A stretch of DNA of 64,000 nucleotides from JAWQFO01 sp033436665 (lineage in GTDB: Bacteria; Pseudomonadota; Alphaproteobacteria; Rhodobacterales; Rhodobacteraceae), in assembly GCF_033436665.1 (NCBI RefSeq), contig NZ_JAWQFO010000008.1:142963-206962 (forward strand). Direction: 5' to 3'. The notes beneath the pieces were generated by a model. That model saw nothing but the letters and a program-made list of their open reading frames with translations. It did not search any database and was not told the origin of the DNA. Positions 36,237-45,727 of the stretch are shown piece by piece. A program made the translations under genes and the position numbers. Every line of letters starts with the position of its first letter. Position 1 is the stretch's first letter.

Positions 36237-39200
36237 TCAGACCGCCTTTTCGGCGGCCTCGAGTTCCTGCGCGAGACGCTTTTCCTCCGCCGCCCGCGGG
36301 CTCGAGAAGCCAGCGAGCAGCAGGTAGGCGACGGGCGTCAGGTAAAGTGTCGACAAAGTTGCAAGGCCGAGGCCGCCGACGATGACCCAGCCGAGCGCCT
36401 CGCGCGCCTCGGCGCCCGCCCCGGAGGACAGGATCAGCGGCACGCCGCCGAACACGGTCGAGACCATCGTCATCATCACCGGGCGCAGCCGCACGGTGGC
36501 GGCCTCGAGGATGGCATCGGCCACCTCCTTGCCGGCATCGCGCAGCTGGTTGGCGAACTCGACGATCAGGATGCCGTTCTTGGCCATGATCCCGATCAGC
36601 ATGACCAGCCCGATCTGGCTGTAGACGTTGAGGCTGAGCCCGGTGAAAAGCAGGGCGAAAACGGCGCAGGCAAGGCCGATCGGCACAGTCGCCATGACCA
36701 CGACAGCCGAAACGAAGCTTTCGAACTGGGCCGACAGCACGAGGAAGACGACGAGGATCGCGAAGCCGAAGGTGATGAACATGCCCGAGTTGGTCTGGTC
36801 GAGCGTCGCCGCCTCGGCCAGCGGCACGATGCGGTTCTCCTCGGCGAGGATCTCGTCGGCGAGGCGCTCGACCTCGGCCATCGCATCGCCCAGCGACATC
36901 TCGGGCGTCAGGCCGGCGGAGATCTCGACCGAGCGGTTCTGCCCCTCGCGGTCGAGTTCCGGCGCGATCGGGCGCTCCTCGAGCCGGACGAAACTCGACA
37001 TCGGCACCATCTGCCCGCTGCCGGTCTGCACGAAGACGTTTTCGAGATCTCCGGGATCGTTCACCGGATCGGAGGTCGACAGCATCTGCACGTCGTAGCT
37101 GACACCTTCGATGAATACCGAGCCGATCGAGTTGCCGTCGAGCACGGCCCGCAGCGCCGCGCCCAGCCCGGTGATGTCGATGCCGAGATCCGAGGCCCGC
37201 GCGCGGTCGATGTCGATGAAGATCTGCGGTTGCGTGGTCTCGTATTCGAGCCGGACCTGACCCAGCCCCGGGTTTTCCTGCATCCGCGCGACCAGCCTGT
37301 CCGAGACCGAGGCCAACTGCTCGTAGCTGTCGCCCGTGACCGCGAAGCTGAGCCCGCGTCCGGCGCCGCGAATGCCGAGGCTGTTGGGCTGGATCGCGAA
37401 GGCGCGCACGCCGATGATGCCGCGCAAGGCCGCGTTGATCTCGCCCACGATCTCCTGCTGGGAGCGCTCGCGCGCGTCCCAGCGGGCGAGAGTGAAGACC
37501 ATGAAACCGCGGTTCTCGGCGCCGAAACCGGTGATCGAGAACACATTGGTGATCTCGCCCGCGTCACGCTGAGTCTGAACGGCATCCTCGATCTCGCGCA
37601 TCTTCGCGGTGGTGTATTCCAGCGACACACCCTGCGGCGCGGTGACGCTTAGAAGAGCCACGGCGCGGTCCTCGGGTGGCGTCAGCTCTTGCCGGATGCC
37701 GCTGGCGACGAGATAGGCGGTAAAGGCGACGATGCCGGCGACCAGGACGATTACCAGAGGCACCGAAAGTGCCGCGCGCAACGTTGCGCGATAGACCCCG
37801 GCAAGGCGCCGCCCGAGCCAGGCCACGGGCCCGCGCGCGTCCTGCGTCGGGGCGTCGCGCAACAGCCGGCTCGCCAGAACCGGGCAGAGCGTCAGGGCGA
37901 CGACCGAGGACAGCATGACAGCGATGGCCAGCGTGAACCCGAATTCGCGGAACAGCCCGCCCGCCTGGCCAGGCAGGAAGGACAGCGGCACAAAAACCGC
38001 GGCCAGCGTCGCCGTGGTTGTCACGACTGCAAAGAAGACCTGCTGCGTGCCGAGAACGGCGGCCGCGCGCGGCCCAAGGCCGTCGGCCCGGCGCCTGACG
38101 ATGTTTTCCAGCACGACAATGGCGTCATCCACGACCATTCCGGTCGCCAGCACCAGCGCCAGCAGGGTCAGGATGTTGATCGAAAACCCGACGAGGTAGA
38201 TCGCGGCCAGCGTGCCGATCAAGGCCACGGGAAGCGTCAGGGCGGGGATCAACGTGGCACGCACATCGCGAAGGAAGACGAAGATCACCGCGATCACGAT
38301 CGCCACAGCAATGCCCAGCGTCTTGACGACCTCGTCGATGGACCCCTGGATGAAGATCGCGTCGTCCGAGGTCACGAAGATCTCGATGTCCTCGGGCAGC
38401 GTCGCGTCGAGTTCCGCCACGACGGCCCGGACAGCGCGCGAAATCTCGAGCGTGTTCGACGTCGCCTGCCGGATCACCCCCATGCCCATTCCCAGCTGAC
38501 CGTTGGCGCGCAGCACGGTCTCGTTCGGGGCAGGGCCGAGGGTCACCCGCGCCACGTCGCTCACGGTCACGTTGTCTGAGATCTTGAGGGCCTCGAAGGC
38601 CTCGGGGGAGGTCACCGTCGCCGTCGTGCGCACGCTGATCGCCTGCCGCTCTCCTGCCAGATCACCCGCCGGGGCGTCGAAAGCCACGTCCGACAGAGCG
38701 TTGCGCAGATCCGCCAGCGACAGGCCCCGGCTGGCCAATTCCAGCGGGTCGAGATCGACCCGGAAAATCGGTTCGCGGTCGCCGTAGATTTGCAGGTCGG
38801 CAACCCCGGCGATCGAAATGAGTCGGTCCTCGACGCGTTCGGAAACGATCTGCGTCAATTCCTGCGGCGAGCGCCCCGTGGATGTCACCGCGATGCGCAT
38901 GATCGGGGACGCATTGGCATCGGCCTTCACGATCTCGGGCGTTTCGGCGTCATCGGGCAGTTGATTGACGATGCGCGAGACGGCGTCGCGCACATCGGTC
39001 GCGGCGATGTCGATGTCGACGCTTTCCTCGAACTCCACCGTGACGCGGCTGCGCGCGTAGCGTGAGTTCGACGAGATCGAGCGCACGCCCGACACCCGGC
39101 CCACGGCGCCCTCGATGCGTCCCGTAAGCTCCTGGTCGACCGTTTCGGGCGAGGCTCCGGAGAATCGCGTCGTCACCGTCACGACGGGCCTGTCGACGTT

Positions 39201-39335
39201 CGGAAGTTCGCGGATCTCGGCGCCGAAGAGACCGGCGATGCCGGCCAGCACGATCAACGCATTGAGCACGAAGGCCAGGATCGGGCGGCGCACGAAAAGC
39301 GCCGTTCCGGAGCGGGAGGAGGCGTTGGGCGTCAT
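36237..39335 (-). CDS. RND efflux transporter inner-membrane pump
   Basis: A 1032-residue HAE-1-type RND pump; the start at 39335 (MTPNASSRSGTALFVRRP) gives a standard N-terminus and leaves 4 bases after the adaptor gene. It has the twelve-helix duplicated topology. The proton-relay DD lies in LATGMVVDDAIVVLENI on TM4. Other conserved blocks are RPILAFVLNALIVLAG and QFESFVSAVVVMATVPIGL. The trimer would export drugs, solvents or metabolites using the proton gradient. No outer-membrane TolC gene is present in the window, so a shared channel is expected. Confidence 0.93.
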   Translation of the reverse strand: MTPNASSRSGTALFVRRPILAFVLNALIVLAGIAGLFGAEIRELPNVDRPVVTVTTRFSGASPETVDQELTGRIEGAVGRVSGVRSISSNSRYARSRVTVEFEESVDIDIAATDVRDAVSRIVNQLPDDAETPEIVKADANASPIMRIAVTSTGRSPQELTQIVSERVEDRLISIAGVADLQIYGDREPIFRVDLDPLELASRGLSLADLRNALSDVAFDAPAGDLAGERQAISVRTTATVTSPEAFEALKISDNVTVSDVARVTLGPAPNETVLRANGQLGMGMGVIRQATSNTLEISRAVRAVVAELDATLPEDIEIFVTSDDAIFIQGSIDEVVKTLGIAVAIVIAVIFVFLRDVRATLIPALTLPVALIGTLAAIYLVGFSINILTLLALVLATGMVVDDAIVVLENIVRRRADGLGPRAAAVLGTQQVFFAVVTTTATLAAVFVPLSFLPGQAGGLFREFGFTLAIAVMLSSVVALTLCPVLASRLLRDAPTQDARGPVAWLGRRLAGVYRATLRAALSVPLVIVLVAGIVAFTAYLVASGIRQELTPPEDRAVALLSVTAPQGVSLEYTTAKMREIEDAVQTQRDAGEITNVFSITGFGAENRGFMVFTLARWDARERSQQEIVGEINAALRGIIGVRAFAIQPNSLGIRGAGRGLSFAVTGDSYEQLASVSDRLVARMQENPGLGQVRLEYETTQPQIFIDIDRARASDLGIDITGLGAALRAVLDGNSIGSVFIEGVSYDVQMLSTSDPVNDPGDLENVFVQTGSGQMVPMSSFVRLEERPIAPELDREGQNRSVEISAGLTPEMSLGDAMAEVERLADEILAEENRIVPLAEAATLDQTNSGMFITFGFAILVVFLVLSAQFESFVSAVVVMATVPIGLACAVFALLFTGLSLNVYSQIGLVMLIGIMAKNGILIVEFANQLRDAGKEVADAILEAATVRLRPVMMTMVSTVFGGVPLILSSGAGAEAREALGWVIVGGLGLATLSTLYLTPVAYLLLAGFSSPRAAEEKRLAQELEAAEKAV

Positions 39336-39339
39336 GGGC

Positions 39340-40503
39340 TTAGAGCCGGGAGGTCGGCAACCCGACCTCCCGTGCCTCGCTGCGCTCGGCGATAGCGACG
39401 TCGGATCCGGGCCGGAGACTCTGGACACCCTCGATCACCACCGGCTCTCCCGGTTGCAGATCGGCCTCTATCAGCACCGCGTTGCTGTCGCGCTGCAGGA
39501 TCTGCACCGGCACGCGCGCGGCCTTTTCCGCGCGAATGACCCAGACGAAGGCGCCTTCGCTCGACCACTGCACCGCCAGCGGATCGACCGAAATCCTCTC
39601 GTCGCCGGGGAAGGTCAGCGCGACCGAGAAGGCCATGCCGACGCGCAGCCGGTCGGCATCGTTGGTCACGCGCCCCTGAACCCGCATCGTTCGGCTGGCG
39701 CGGTCGACGACGGTGTCGATGGCGCTGACCTCGCCCTCCAAAGTCAGGTCACGCAGACCTAGCGGGGTCACATCGACCGGCATGCCGACGCTCATCTGCC
39801 CGATCACGCGTTCGGGCACCCGGAAGTCGATTAGGATGCGTGACCGGTCTGTGATGGTCACGATTTCCTCCTGCGCCGCGATCCGTTCGCCGACATCCAC
39901 GTCGACGATCCCGACCCAGCCGGCAATCGGGGCGACGATGCGGCGCTGTTCGAGGTCATAGGTCGCCTGGCGCAGTTCCAGCTCGGCCGTGCGCAGCGCA
40001 AGCTGCGCCTCGCGCGCACGCACTTCGGTTACCGCGCCGGTGTTCTCGAGCCTCGCGACCCGCGCGGCGTCGTCCCGCGCATTCTCCAGCACCACCTGCG
40101 CGCGTTCGACGGCGATGGTCTCGGCCTCGTCGTCCAGCCGGACGATGACGTCGCCGGCCTCGACACGGCCCCCGGCGCTGAGCGACAACTCGGTGATCCG
40201 TCCCACGGCTTCGGACCTCACGGTGACCGCGCGCAGGGCACGCCCGTCGCCGATGGCGGTCACACGGTCCGCGACCGTGCGGTTCGTCACCTCTGCCACG
40301 ACCACCGGCACCGGCCCGCCACCGCCCCAACCGCCGCGGGCGCCGTCGCCGGTCGCGTCGCCGTCGGCGTCGATGCCCAGAACGTCGAGAACGCCGAGCC
40401 GATCGAGTAGCGGCATTGCGGCCGGAACGTAGGCAATCCAGAGCGCGAGCGCAGCGGCCAGCACGGCGAGGCTCAGGAACGATTGAAGAAGGAAAGGTTT
40501 CAA
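39340..40503 (-). CDS. RND efflux periplasmic adaptor (MFP/HlyD family)
   Basis: A 387-residue membrane-fusion protein. The N-terminal anchor (LQSFLSLAVLAAALALWIAYVP) is followed by an acidic, Gly-rich linker, then a lipoyl half (VRSEAVGRITELSLSAGGRVEAGDVIVRLDDE), an alpha-hairpin, the second lipoyl half (VAPIAGWVGIVDVDVGERIAAQEEIV), a beta-barrel and a membrane-proximal domain. It links the pump to an outer-membrane channel. The only start that includes the anchor is TTG at 40503. It is upstream of and coupled to the pump gene. Confidence 0.88.
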   Translation of the reverse strand: MKPFLLQSFLSLAVLAAALALWIAYVPAAMPLLDRLGVLDVLGIDADGDATGDGARGGWGGGGPVPVVVAEVTNRTVADRVTAIGDGRALRAVTVRSEAVGRITELSLSAGGRVEAGDVIVRLDDEAETIAVERAQVVLENARDDAARVARLENTGAVTEVRAREAQLALRTAELELRQATYDLEQRRIVAPIAGWVGIVDVDVGERIAAQEEIVTITDRSRILIDFRVPERVIGQMSVGMPVDVTPLGLRDLTLEGEVSAIDTVVDRASRTMRVQGRVTNDADRLRVGMAFSVALTFPGDERISVDPLAVQWSSEGAFVWVIRAEKAARVPVQILQRDSNAVLIEADLQPGEPVVIEGVQSLRPGSDVAIAERSEAREVGLPTSRL

Positions 40504-41012
40504 ATGGACTTGCCCGATGAACGAAACGCCTCTTGGAAAGATATCACTTCACGGCAAAAGTCACGCCTTTCCAACACCGCGGACGGTGTTGTCCGGAGCA
40601 AGTTGGATCATGAGCGGGCGAGAAATGCTGTGACGCAGCATCAGAACGGGCGAGCGACGGTACGAACTGATGCAATTTTCGGCACGCGGCAGGTTTCCGC
40701 GCGCGCACGCCCCACTTTCCGCCGAACGGGAGGTTGTCTGGGTGCTTGATCCGTGCCTTTCTCATAAATATATGAAAATAATTAGCAAATAATCATGAGC
40801 TCCGAAAATGACATGGCTCCGTATGCTGGAAAGACCCGCTAAAGGAGAGCCCAGCTTTCAGCTTCAACCCTGCGGCCTTTGACAGCGCGCGTTCGGGATG
40901 CTGAATTGGCGATGCTGCATCGCAACATGGTGAAACCAATTGAGAACCGGCCGCGTTACTAATCAATCGACATCGCGGCGACGCGCAAACAATAGCAGGG
41001 AGTCTACAGGTA
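40504..41012. other. Long intergenic region between the RND operon and galU
   Basis: About 509 bases. Both flanking operons are transcribed away from it. A marked AT-rich patch (40755-40795, with ATAAATATATGAAAATAATT) is unlike the surrounding GC-rich DNA and probably carries promoter elements. The rest is GC-rich with no frame that looks coding. No repeat or RNA motif is evident. Confidence 0.4.
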
Positions 41013-41939
41013 ATGAGTGACAACAGGGTGCGGACGGCGATTTTCCCGGTGGCCGGTCTGGGGACGAGATTCATGCCGGCGACGAAAGCGACCCCGAAGG
41101 AGCTCTTGCCGGTTATCGACACGCCGCTGATCCAGTATGCCATCGAAGAGGCGCGCGACGCCGGTGTCGAGCGCATGATATTCGTCAGCCATCCCTCGAA
41201 ATCAGCCATCGAGCGGCACGTCCGCGACGACGTCGGCCTGCGCGAGATGCTGCGCGGCCGCGGCAAGACAGGGCTTGAACAACGCCTCAAGGATGCGGCG
41301 ATCGACGAGCAGCGTCACGACGTCGTCTTCGTGATGCAGGATGAACCGCTCGGACTTGGCCACGCCGTCCTGCTGGCACACGAGCACGTGCTGCCGGGGC
41401 CGGTGGCGGTCATCCTGCCGGACGATCTCATCCTCGGGGGCCGCGGCTGCCTTGCGGAGATGATCGACGCCTACGCTTCCTGCGACTCCGGCCATCTTGT
41501 TGCCGCGATGGACGTCGATCCGGAGACGGTTTCCAGCTACGGAATCCTGTCGCCGCTGACGCAGGAGGGGGCGTTCGTGAAGTCGAATGCAATCGTTGAG
41601 AAACCCAGCGTGGACGAGGCGCCCTCGAACAGCGCAGTCGTCGGGCGCTACATCCTGCATCCGGACATCTTCGACGCGCTGTCGACCCAGGAAGCGGGCG
41701 CAGGCGGCGAGATCCAGCTGACCGATGCAATCGCGCGCGGCATCGCAGAAATCGGGCTGTCGGGGTTCCGGTTCTCCGGTATCCGCTTCGATTGCGGATC
41801 GAAGCGCGGGATGCTGGCTGCGGCGCTGCACATCGCCCGGCGCGATCCCGATCTCGCTCCGGTCCTGAGCGAATTTCTCGACTCGGCCGAGCCGGGCCGG
41901 AGCGACCGCTTCTTTGCCGCCGACAAAACGGTTGCCTGA
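41013..41939 (+). CDS. galU: UTP-glucose-1-phosphate uridylyltransferase
   Basis: A 308-residue enzyme that forms UDP-glucose from UTP and glucose-1-phosphate for exopolysaccharide, LPS and osmolyte glucans. The N-terminal nucleotide-binding motif is FPVAGLGTRFMPATKATPKE, the substrate region is MQDEPLGLGHAV, the metal site is ILPDDLIL and the C-terminal region is FRFSGIRFDCGSKRGMLAA. The ATG at 41013 follows an ACAGG-like site. The GT2 enzyme 5 kb upstream could use such sugar nucleotides. Confidence 0.96.
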   Translation: MSDNRVRTAIFPVAGLGTRFMPATKATPKELLPVIDTPLIQYAIEEARDAGVERMIFVSHPSKSAIERHVRDDVGLREMLRGRGKTGLEQRLKDAAIDEQRHDVVFVMQDEPLGLGHAVLLAHEHVLPGPVAVILPDDLILGGRGCLAEMIDAYASCDSGHLVAAMDVDPETVSSYGILSPLTQEGAFVKSNAIVEKPSVDEAPSNSAVVGRYILHPDIFDALSTQEAGAGGEIQLTDAIARGIAEIGLSGFRFSGIRFDCGSKRGMLAAALHIARRDPDLAPVLSEFLDSAEPGRSDRFFAADKTVA

Positions 41940-42016
41940 CGTCACGATCACCGCTTTTGACCGCCCCGTTGTGAAACGCCGGGTTAGACAGTAGCCGGAC
42001 GGTCTGAAGGGATGCG

Positions 42017-42046
42017 AAGAAGGTGCGGGCTCTCCGCGCCTTCTTT
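42017..42046 (+). terminator. Intrinsic terminator after galU
   Basis: AAGAAGG with GCGG on the 5' side pairs with CCGC and CCTTCTT on the 3' side, leaving GCTCT as loop, about 80 bases after the galU stop. A short T-rich end follows. Confidence 0.6.
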
Positions 42047-42156
42047 GCGTTCGCGGGTCTGGATCGGGCTTTTGGGCCGATGCGCGCGATGCTAGAACCT
42101 CCGTCGAGGCCGGGGAGAGGATTGTTGCCCGGCCGGGCATTCGCGAGGTGAATTTC

Positions 42157-42657
42157 ATGATCCCCATTCGTTTTGTCGCCGCGGCGCTGGCTTCTGCCCT
42201 GATCGCGTCGCCGGTTCTGGCGCAGGTTCCGGCGGGATGTGCCGTCACGGCCGCCACTGACCCCGACCGCTCGGTTCTGACCTGCGAGGGCGGCCTTGTC
42301 GTCGAGATCGAGGCCGCGACGCAGCTTGGCCTTGTCGCTGCCGATCCACGCCGTCTCTCGCTGGAGGACGGCGCGATCCTGGTGCAGTCGCAGCCTGGAT
42401 CCGGCCCCCGGCAGGTCCGCACACCGCATGCCATTGCCGCCGTGCGCGGCACGGTCTTCGCTGTCGACGTTGCGGACGAGGCGACATCTGTCTTCGTCGT
42501 GGAAGGAGCCGTCTCGGTCCAGCAGACACGGGCAGGCGGTGACGACGTGCTTCTGGAACAGGGCGAAGGCGTCGACGTGACCCCCGGTGAAGCCCTCGAG
42601 GTCAAGACATGGGGCGCGGCGCGCGTCGCCGCGCTGCTGGCGCGCTTCGGCAGATGA
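42157..42657 (+). CDS. Exported FecR-domain protein
   Basis: A 166-residue protein that starts at the ATG at 42157 (a GTG at 42148 overlaps the ribosome binding site GAGGTG). It has a signal peptide (IRFVAAALASALIASPVLAQ) and a FecR-like beta domain: EDGAILVQSQP, VRTPHAIAAVRGTVFAVDVAD and VFVVEGAVSVQQ. This is the domain found in FecR proteins that pair with signalling or cyclase proteins. Its stop overlaps the ATG of the cyclase gene, so the two act together; it is likely the periplasmic partner. Confidence 0.82.
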   Translation: MIPIRFVAAALASALIASPVLAQVPAGCAVTAATDPDRSVLTCEGGLVVEIEAATQLGLVAADPRRLSLEDGAILVQSQPGSGPRQVRTPHAIAAVRGTVFAVDVADEATSVFVVEGAVSVQQTRAGGDDVLLEQGEGVDVTPGEALEVKTWGAARVAALLARFGR

Positions 42658-44450
42658 GCAGGCGGGCGGCATGGTGGCGCGCCGGTCTGGCCGCCGTCCT
42701 TGCCGCCTGCTGGGCCGCTGCCATCGCATGGCCGCACCTGTCGTCCCGGCCCGGACCGGTCGACGGGCTGGAGGCCATATTGACCGACCTGCGGCTGGTC
42801 AGCTTCGGTCGGCAGCAACCGACCGGCGAGGTGATCATCGTCGCCATCGACGACGCCGCCCTCGCGGACCCCGACTTCGGCGCGCTCGACGGGCGTGCGC
42901 GGCTGGCCCGGCTTGTTGCGGCGATCGGCGCGGCGGGGCCACGAGCCATCGGGCTCGACGTGATCCTGGCCGATCCGGGAGACCCGGAGATCGATGCGGA
43001 ACTCTCCCGGATCCTTGGCGAGACGCAGGCAGTGATCGCCGCGGGGGCGGGGTTCGACGGCGACGCGCCATCCGTTGGGCCGCCTAATGTGCTGGGGCCG
43101 CAACCCGTCTTCGCGAAGGTTGCCCCCGTGGGCTTGGTCAACCTTTCGACGGACCGTAACGGGACACCGCGCCATGTCCCGATGGTCATGCCGACGGACG
43201 CCGGTCTGATGCAGTCTCTGGCGCTGCGCGTGGCTGCGGCGCGCGCGGGCAGCGTAGTCCGGGTGGGGGCCGCGAGCGTGAGTGTCGGAGAGAATGAGGT
43301 TCCGCTGGATACCGGATCCCAGATGCCTTTGCGCCTGCTGGGACCGTCCGGAACGATCCCCACGGTTGGCGCACTCGATGTGCTGTCGGGCGCGGCCGGT
43401 CCGATGCTGGAGGATCGCGCCGTGCTCGTCGGGTTCACGGCCACGGCCTTCGGCGACCGCTTCGCCACGCCCTTCGGGCAGGACATGCCCGGGGTCGAGG
43501 TCATCGCCACCGCCGTGAACCAGCTTCTGGGCGGCGAAGCCCTGCGGCGCGACACGACAACCCGGCGCATCGACCTTGCACTCTCGATGTTTCTGGCGGC
43601 CAGCGTCGCTGCAATCGTGGTCTGCCTGCCACTGGCGGTGGGCGTGCCGGTCGCGGCGGGCCTTGTGCTGGCGGGCCTCGCCGGCACCTGGCTTTCGTTC
43701 GCAGGCGGCATCTGGCTCAGCGCGGGCCTGCCGATGGCCATCTGTCTTCCGGTCATTCTGGTCGCGGGCACCGCGCGGCATCTTTACGAGCGCCGCGAGG
43801 CGGCGCGGACAACGCGCGGGATGCACGCGCTGAAGGCGTTTCAGTCGCCGGCACTCGCCGACCTGATCGCAAGCGATCCCGCTTTTCTTCGCAGCCCGGA
43901 AACCCGCGATCTGGTGGTGTTGTTCGTGGATCTGAGCGGGTTTACCGCGCTCTCGCAGGCGCTGGGCCCGGACGCGACGCAAACCTTCCTCAAGCGGTTT
44001 CACCAGGTCACGACCGATATGGTCGAGAGCCACGACGGCGTCGTGCTGAATTACATGGGCGACGGGGCGATGGCGGTCTTCGGTCTGAAGGGCGACCCGG
44101 TTCCGGCGGCCCGGGATGCGCTTGCCTGCGGCTTCGACCTCGTCGCTGCGATCGCCACGCTAAAGGCGACAGGGCAGGCGACCGGGTCGCGCGTCGGGAT
44201 ACATGCCGGTCCGGTGATCCTGTCGCGGCTCGGCGGCGCGCGCCAGCAGCAGGTCACGGTCACCGGCGATACCGTCAACCTGGCGAGCCGGTTGATGGAA
44301 GTCGCCAAGGACGCGGGCGCGAGCATTGCTGCCACCGGGGAGGTGCTCGCACGTCAGGGTGGACCGGAGCCGAGGCCGCCTGACACAAGCCTCTCCTTGC
44401 CGGTCCGCGGGCGCATCGGCATGATCGACGCGCATCTTTGGCGCGCGTAA
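42654..44450 (+). CDS. CHASE2-domain adenylate/guanylate cyclase
   Basis: A 598-residue membrane signalling protein. An N-terminal membrane helix (AGLAAVLAACWAAAIAWP) is followed by an extracytoplasmic CHASE2 domain (about 45-310), three membrane helices and a cytoplasmic class III cyclase domain from about 410. Metal-binding aspartates are in VVLFVDLSGFTAL and NYMGDGAMAVFG, and the transition-state Asn/Arg are in GDTVNLASRL. The residue usually lysine that reads adenine (K-x-x-G-D) is asparagine here (NYMGD), so substrate preference is open. Start overlap with the FecR gene suggests co-translation. Confidence 0.85.
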   Translation: MSRRAAWWRAGLAAVLAACWAAAIAWPHLSSRPGPVDGLEAILTDLRLVSFGRQQPTGEVIIVAIDDAALADPDFGALDGRARLARLVAAIGAAGPRAIGLDVILADPGDPEIDAELSRILGETQAVIAAGAGFDGDAPSVGPPNVLGPQPVFAKVAPVGLVNLSTDRNGTPRHVPMVMPTDAGLMQSLALRVAAARAGSVVRVGAASVSVGENEVPLDTGSQMPLRLLGPSGTIPTVGALDVLSGAAGPMLEDRAVLVGFTATAFGDRFATPFGQDMPGVEVIATAVNQLLGGEALRRDTTTRRIDLALSMFLAASVAAIVVCLPLAVGVPVAAGLVLAGLAGTWLSFAGGIWLSAGLPMAICLPVILVAGTARHLYERREAARTTRGMHALKAFQSPALADLIASDPAFLRSPETRDLVVLFVDLSGFTALSQALGPDATQTFLKRFHQVTTDMVESHDGVVLNYMGDGAMAVFGLKGDPVPAARDALACGFDLVAAIATLKATGQATGSRVGIHAGPVILSRLGGARQQQVTVTGDTVNLASRLMEVAKDAGASIAATGEVLARQGGPEPRPPDTSLSLPVRGRIGMIDAHLWRA

Positions 44451-44473
44451 TCGCAGAATCGCTCGCCCATGGC

Positions 44474-44498
44474 GGAACCATTTGCCCCGTCGCGCGTT
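44474..44498 (+). promoter_or_regulatory. EcfG-type promoter upstream of the AI-2E family gene
   Basis: GGAAC (44474-44478), a 16-base spacer, then CGTT (44495-44498) match the alphaproteobacterial EcfG consensus GGAAC-N16/17-CGTT exactly. Transcription from here would leave a leader of about 170 bases before the gene at 44675. Confidence 0.72.
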
Positions 44499-44674
44499 TG
44501 ACCACGAGTTTCCGGCTTGGTGCGAAGTCCTGTCTATCCCCAAGACCAGCGCCGGGTCGGGAATTCGCCTCGACCGAGCGCCACGGAACCGCGAGACAAT
44601 TGCAAGATCCCAGGGCGACGATTTGGGACTGTCATTGCCGTGAACGAAAATACCCATGAAATGAGCGGAGCCGA

Positions 44675-45727
44675 ATGATCCGGATTAGCCTGGCGATCCT
44701 CGCCACCGTCGTCGTGTTCGTGACCCTCCGGGAGGCCTCGGAATTCTTTGCGCCGGTGATCGCGGCGATGGTGACCGGTGTCGTTCTCTCGCCCTTGGCC
44801 GACGGCATGGATCGGTTGGGCTTTCGGCCTTCAGTTGCCACCTTCTTTTCCGCCGGACTTGCGGTAGTCGTCATCGTCGCGATCATGTTCTTCATCGAGC
44901 CTTACGTCAGCCGTGCGATCGCTCGCGCGCCAGTGATCTGGACCGAGTTGCGCGAAGCGGTGCAGACAGTGCGCGCAATGCTTCTGGGTCTAGACGAAAT
45001 CGCGAAGGACGTGGCGGAAGCAGTCGATCCGGACGCCGCCGAAGACGCCGCTCCCACCACCGGTGCGACCGATGCGATTCCGAAAGTGACCGATGCGCTG
45101 TTCTTCGCACCCGCATTCGTCGCCCAACTGATGATCTTCATCGGTGCGTTCTACTTCTTCCTGATGACGCGCAAGGACATCTACGCCTGGCTCGGGAACT
45201 CCATCGAAGGTCTCAAGAACGAGGATTTCATCACCGCCGAACGCCGGGTGGCCCGGTACTTTTTGACCATCGCCTCGATCAACGCGACATTTGGACTGCT
45301 GGTCACCGGTGTCATGCACGCCTTCGGAATGCCAGGCCCCGGATTCTGGGGGCTCATGGCCTTCCTGCTGAACTTCATCCTCTATCTCGGCCCGATCATG
45401 CTGGCCGGTATGCTGCTCGTCGCGGGTCTGGTCGTGTTCGACGGCGCGATCAGCGTCGCACCGGCAGCCGCCTACCTGCTGATGAACGCCACCGAAGGTC
45501 AGTTCGTGACCCCGGCGCTGGTCGGGCAGCGCATGGCGGTGAACCCTCTGGTGGTGTTCCTGTTCCTGGTGTTCTGGATCTGGATGTGGGGCCCGCTGGG
45601 CGGCATGGTCGCCATCCCTATGCTGATCTGGATGATCTCGCTGACCGAGGCGGCGCTGGGTCAGACCATCTCTTCCGGAATGCCCGGCAAATTGCGCCCG
45701 AACCTTCTGGCCGGACGCGATGCGTAG
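44675..45727 (+). CDS. AI-2E-family permease
   Basis: A 350-residue inner-membrane protein with about eight helices and the family pattern of a central cytoplasmic helical domain (RKDIYAWLGNSIEGLKNEDFITAERRVARYFLTIASINATFGLLVTG). Conserved blocks are MRPGF-like GPGFWGLMAFLLNFILYLGPIM and EGQFVTPALVGQRMAVNPLVVFLFLVFWIWMWGPLGGMVAIPML (read as a block near residues 270-315). Members include TqsA and transporters of unknown substrate. It has an EcfG-type promoter, so it is probably stress-induced. The 3' end overlaps the convergent phospholipase D gene by 67 bases. Confidence 0.87.
   Translation: MIRISLAILATVVVFVTLREASEFFAPVIAAMVTGVVLSPLADGMDRLGFRPSVATFFSAGLAVVVIVAIMFFIEPYVSRAIARAPVIWTELREAVQTVRAMLLGLDEIAKDVAEAVDPDAAEDAAPTTGATDAIPKVTDALFFAPAFVAQLMIFIGAFYFFLMTRKDIYAWLGNSIEGLKNEDFITAERRVARYFLTIASINATFGLLVTGVMHAFGMPGPGFWGLMAFLLNFILYLGPIMLAGMLLVAGLVVFDGAISVAPAAAYLLMNATEGQFVTPALVGQRMAVNPLVVFLFLVFWIWMWGPLGGMVAIPMLIWMISLTEAALGQTISSGMPGKLRPNLLAGRDA

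Noticed and set aside
41202..44033. Minus-strand frame of 943 codons opposite galU, FecR and the cyclase gene
   Set aside because: It crosses three well-supported genes on the other strand and reads as low-quality Arg/Ala/Gly-rich sequence. GC-rich codon bias creates such frames.
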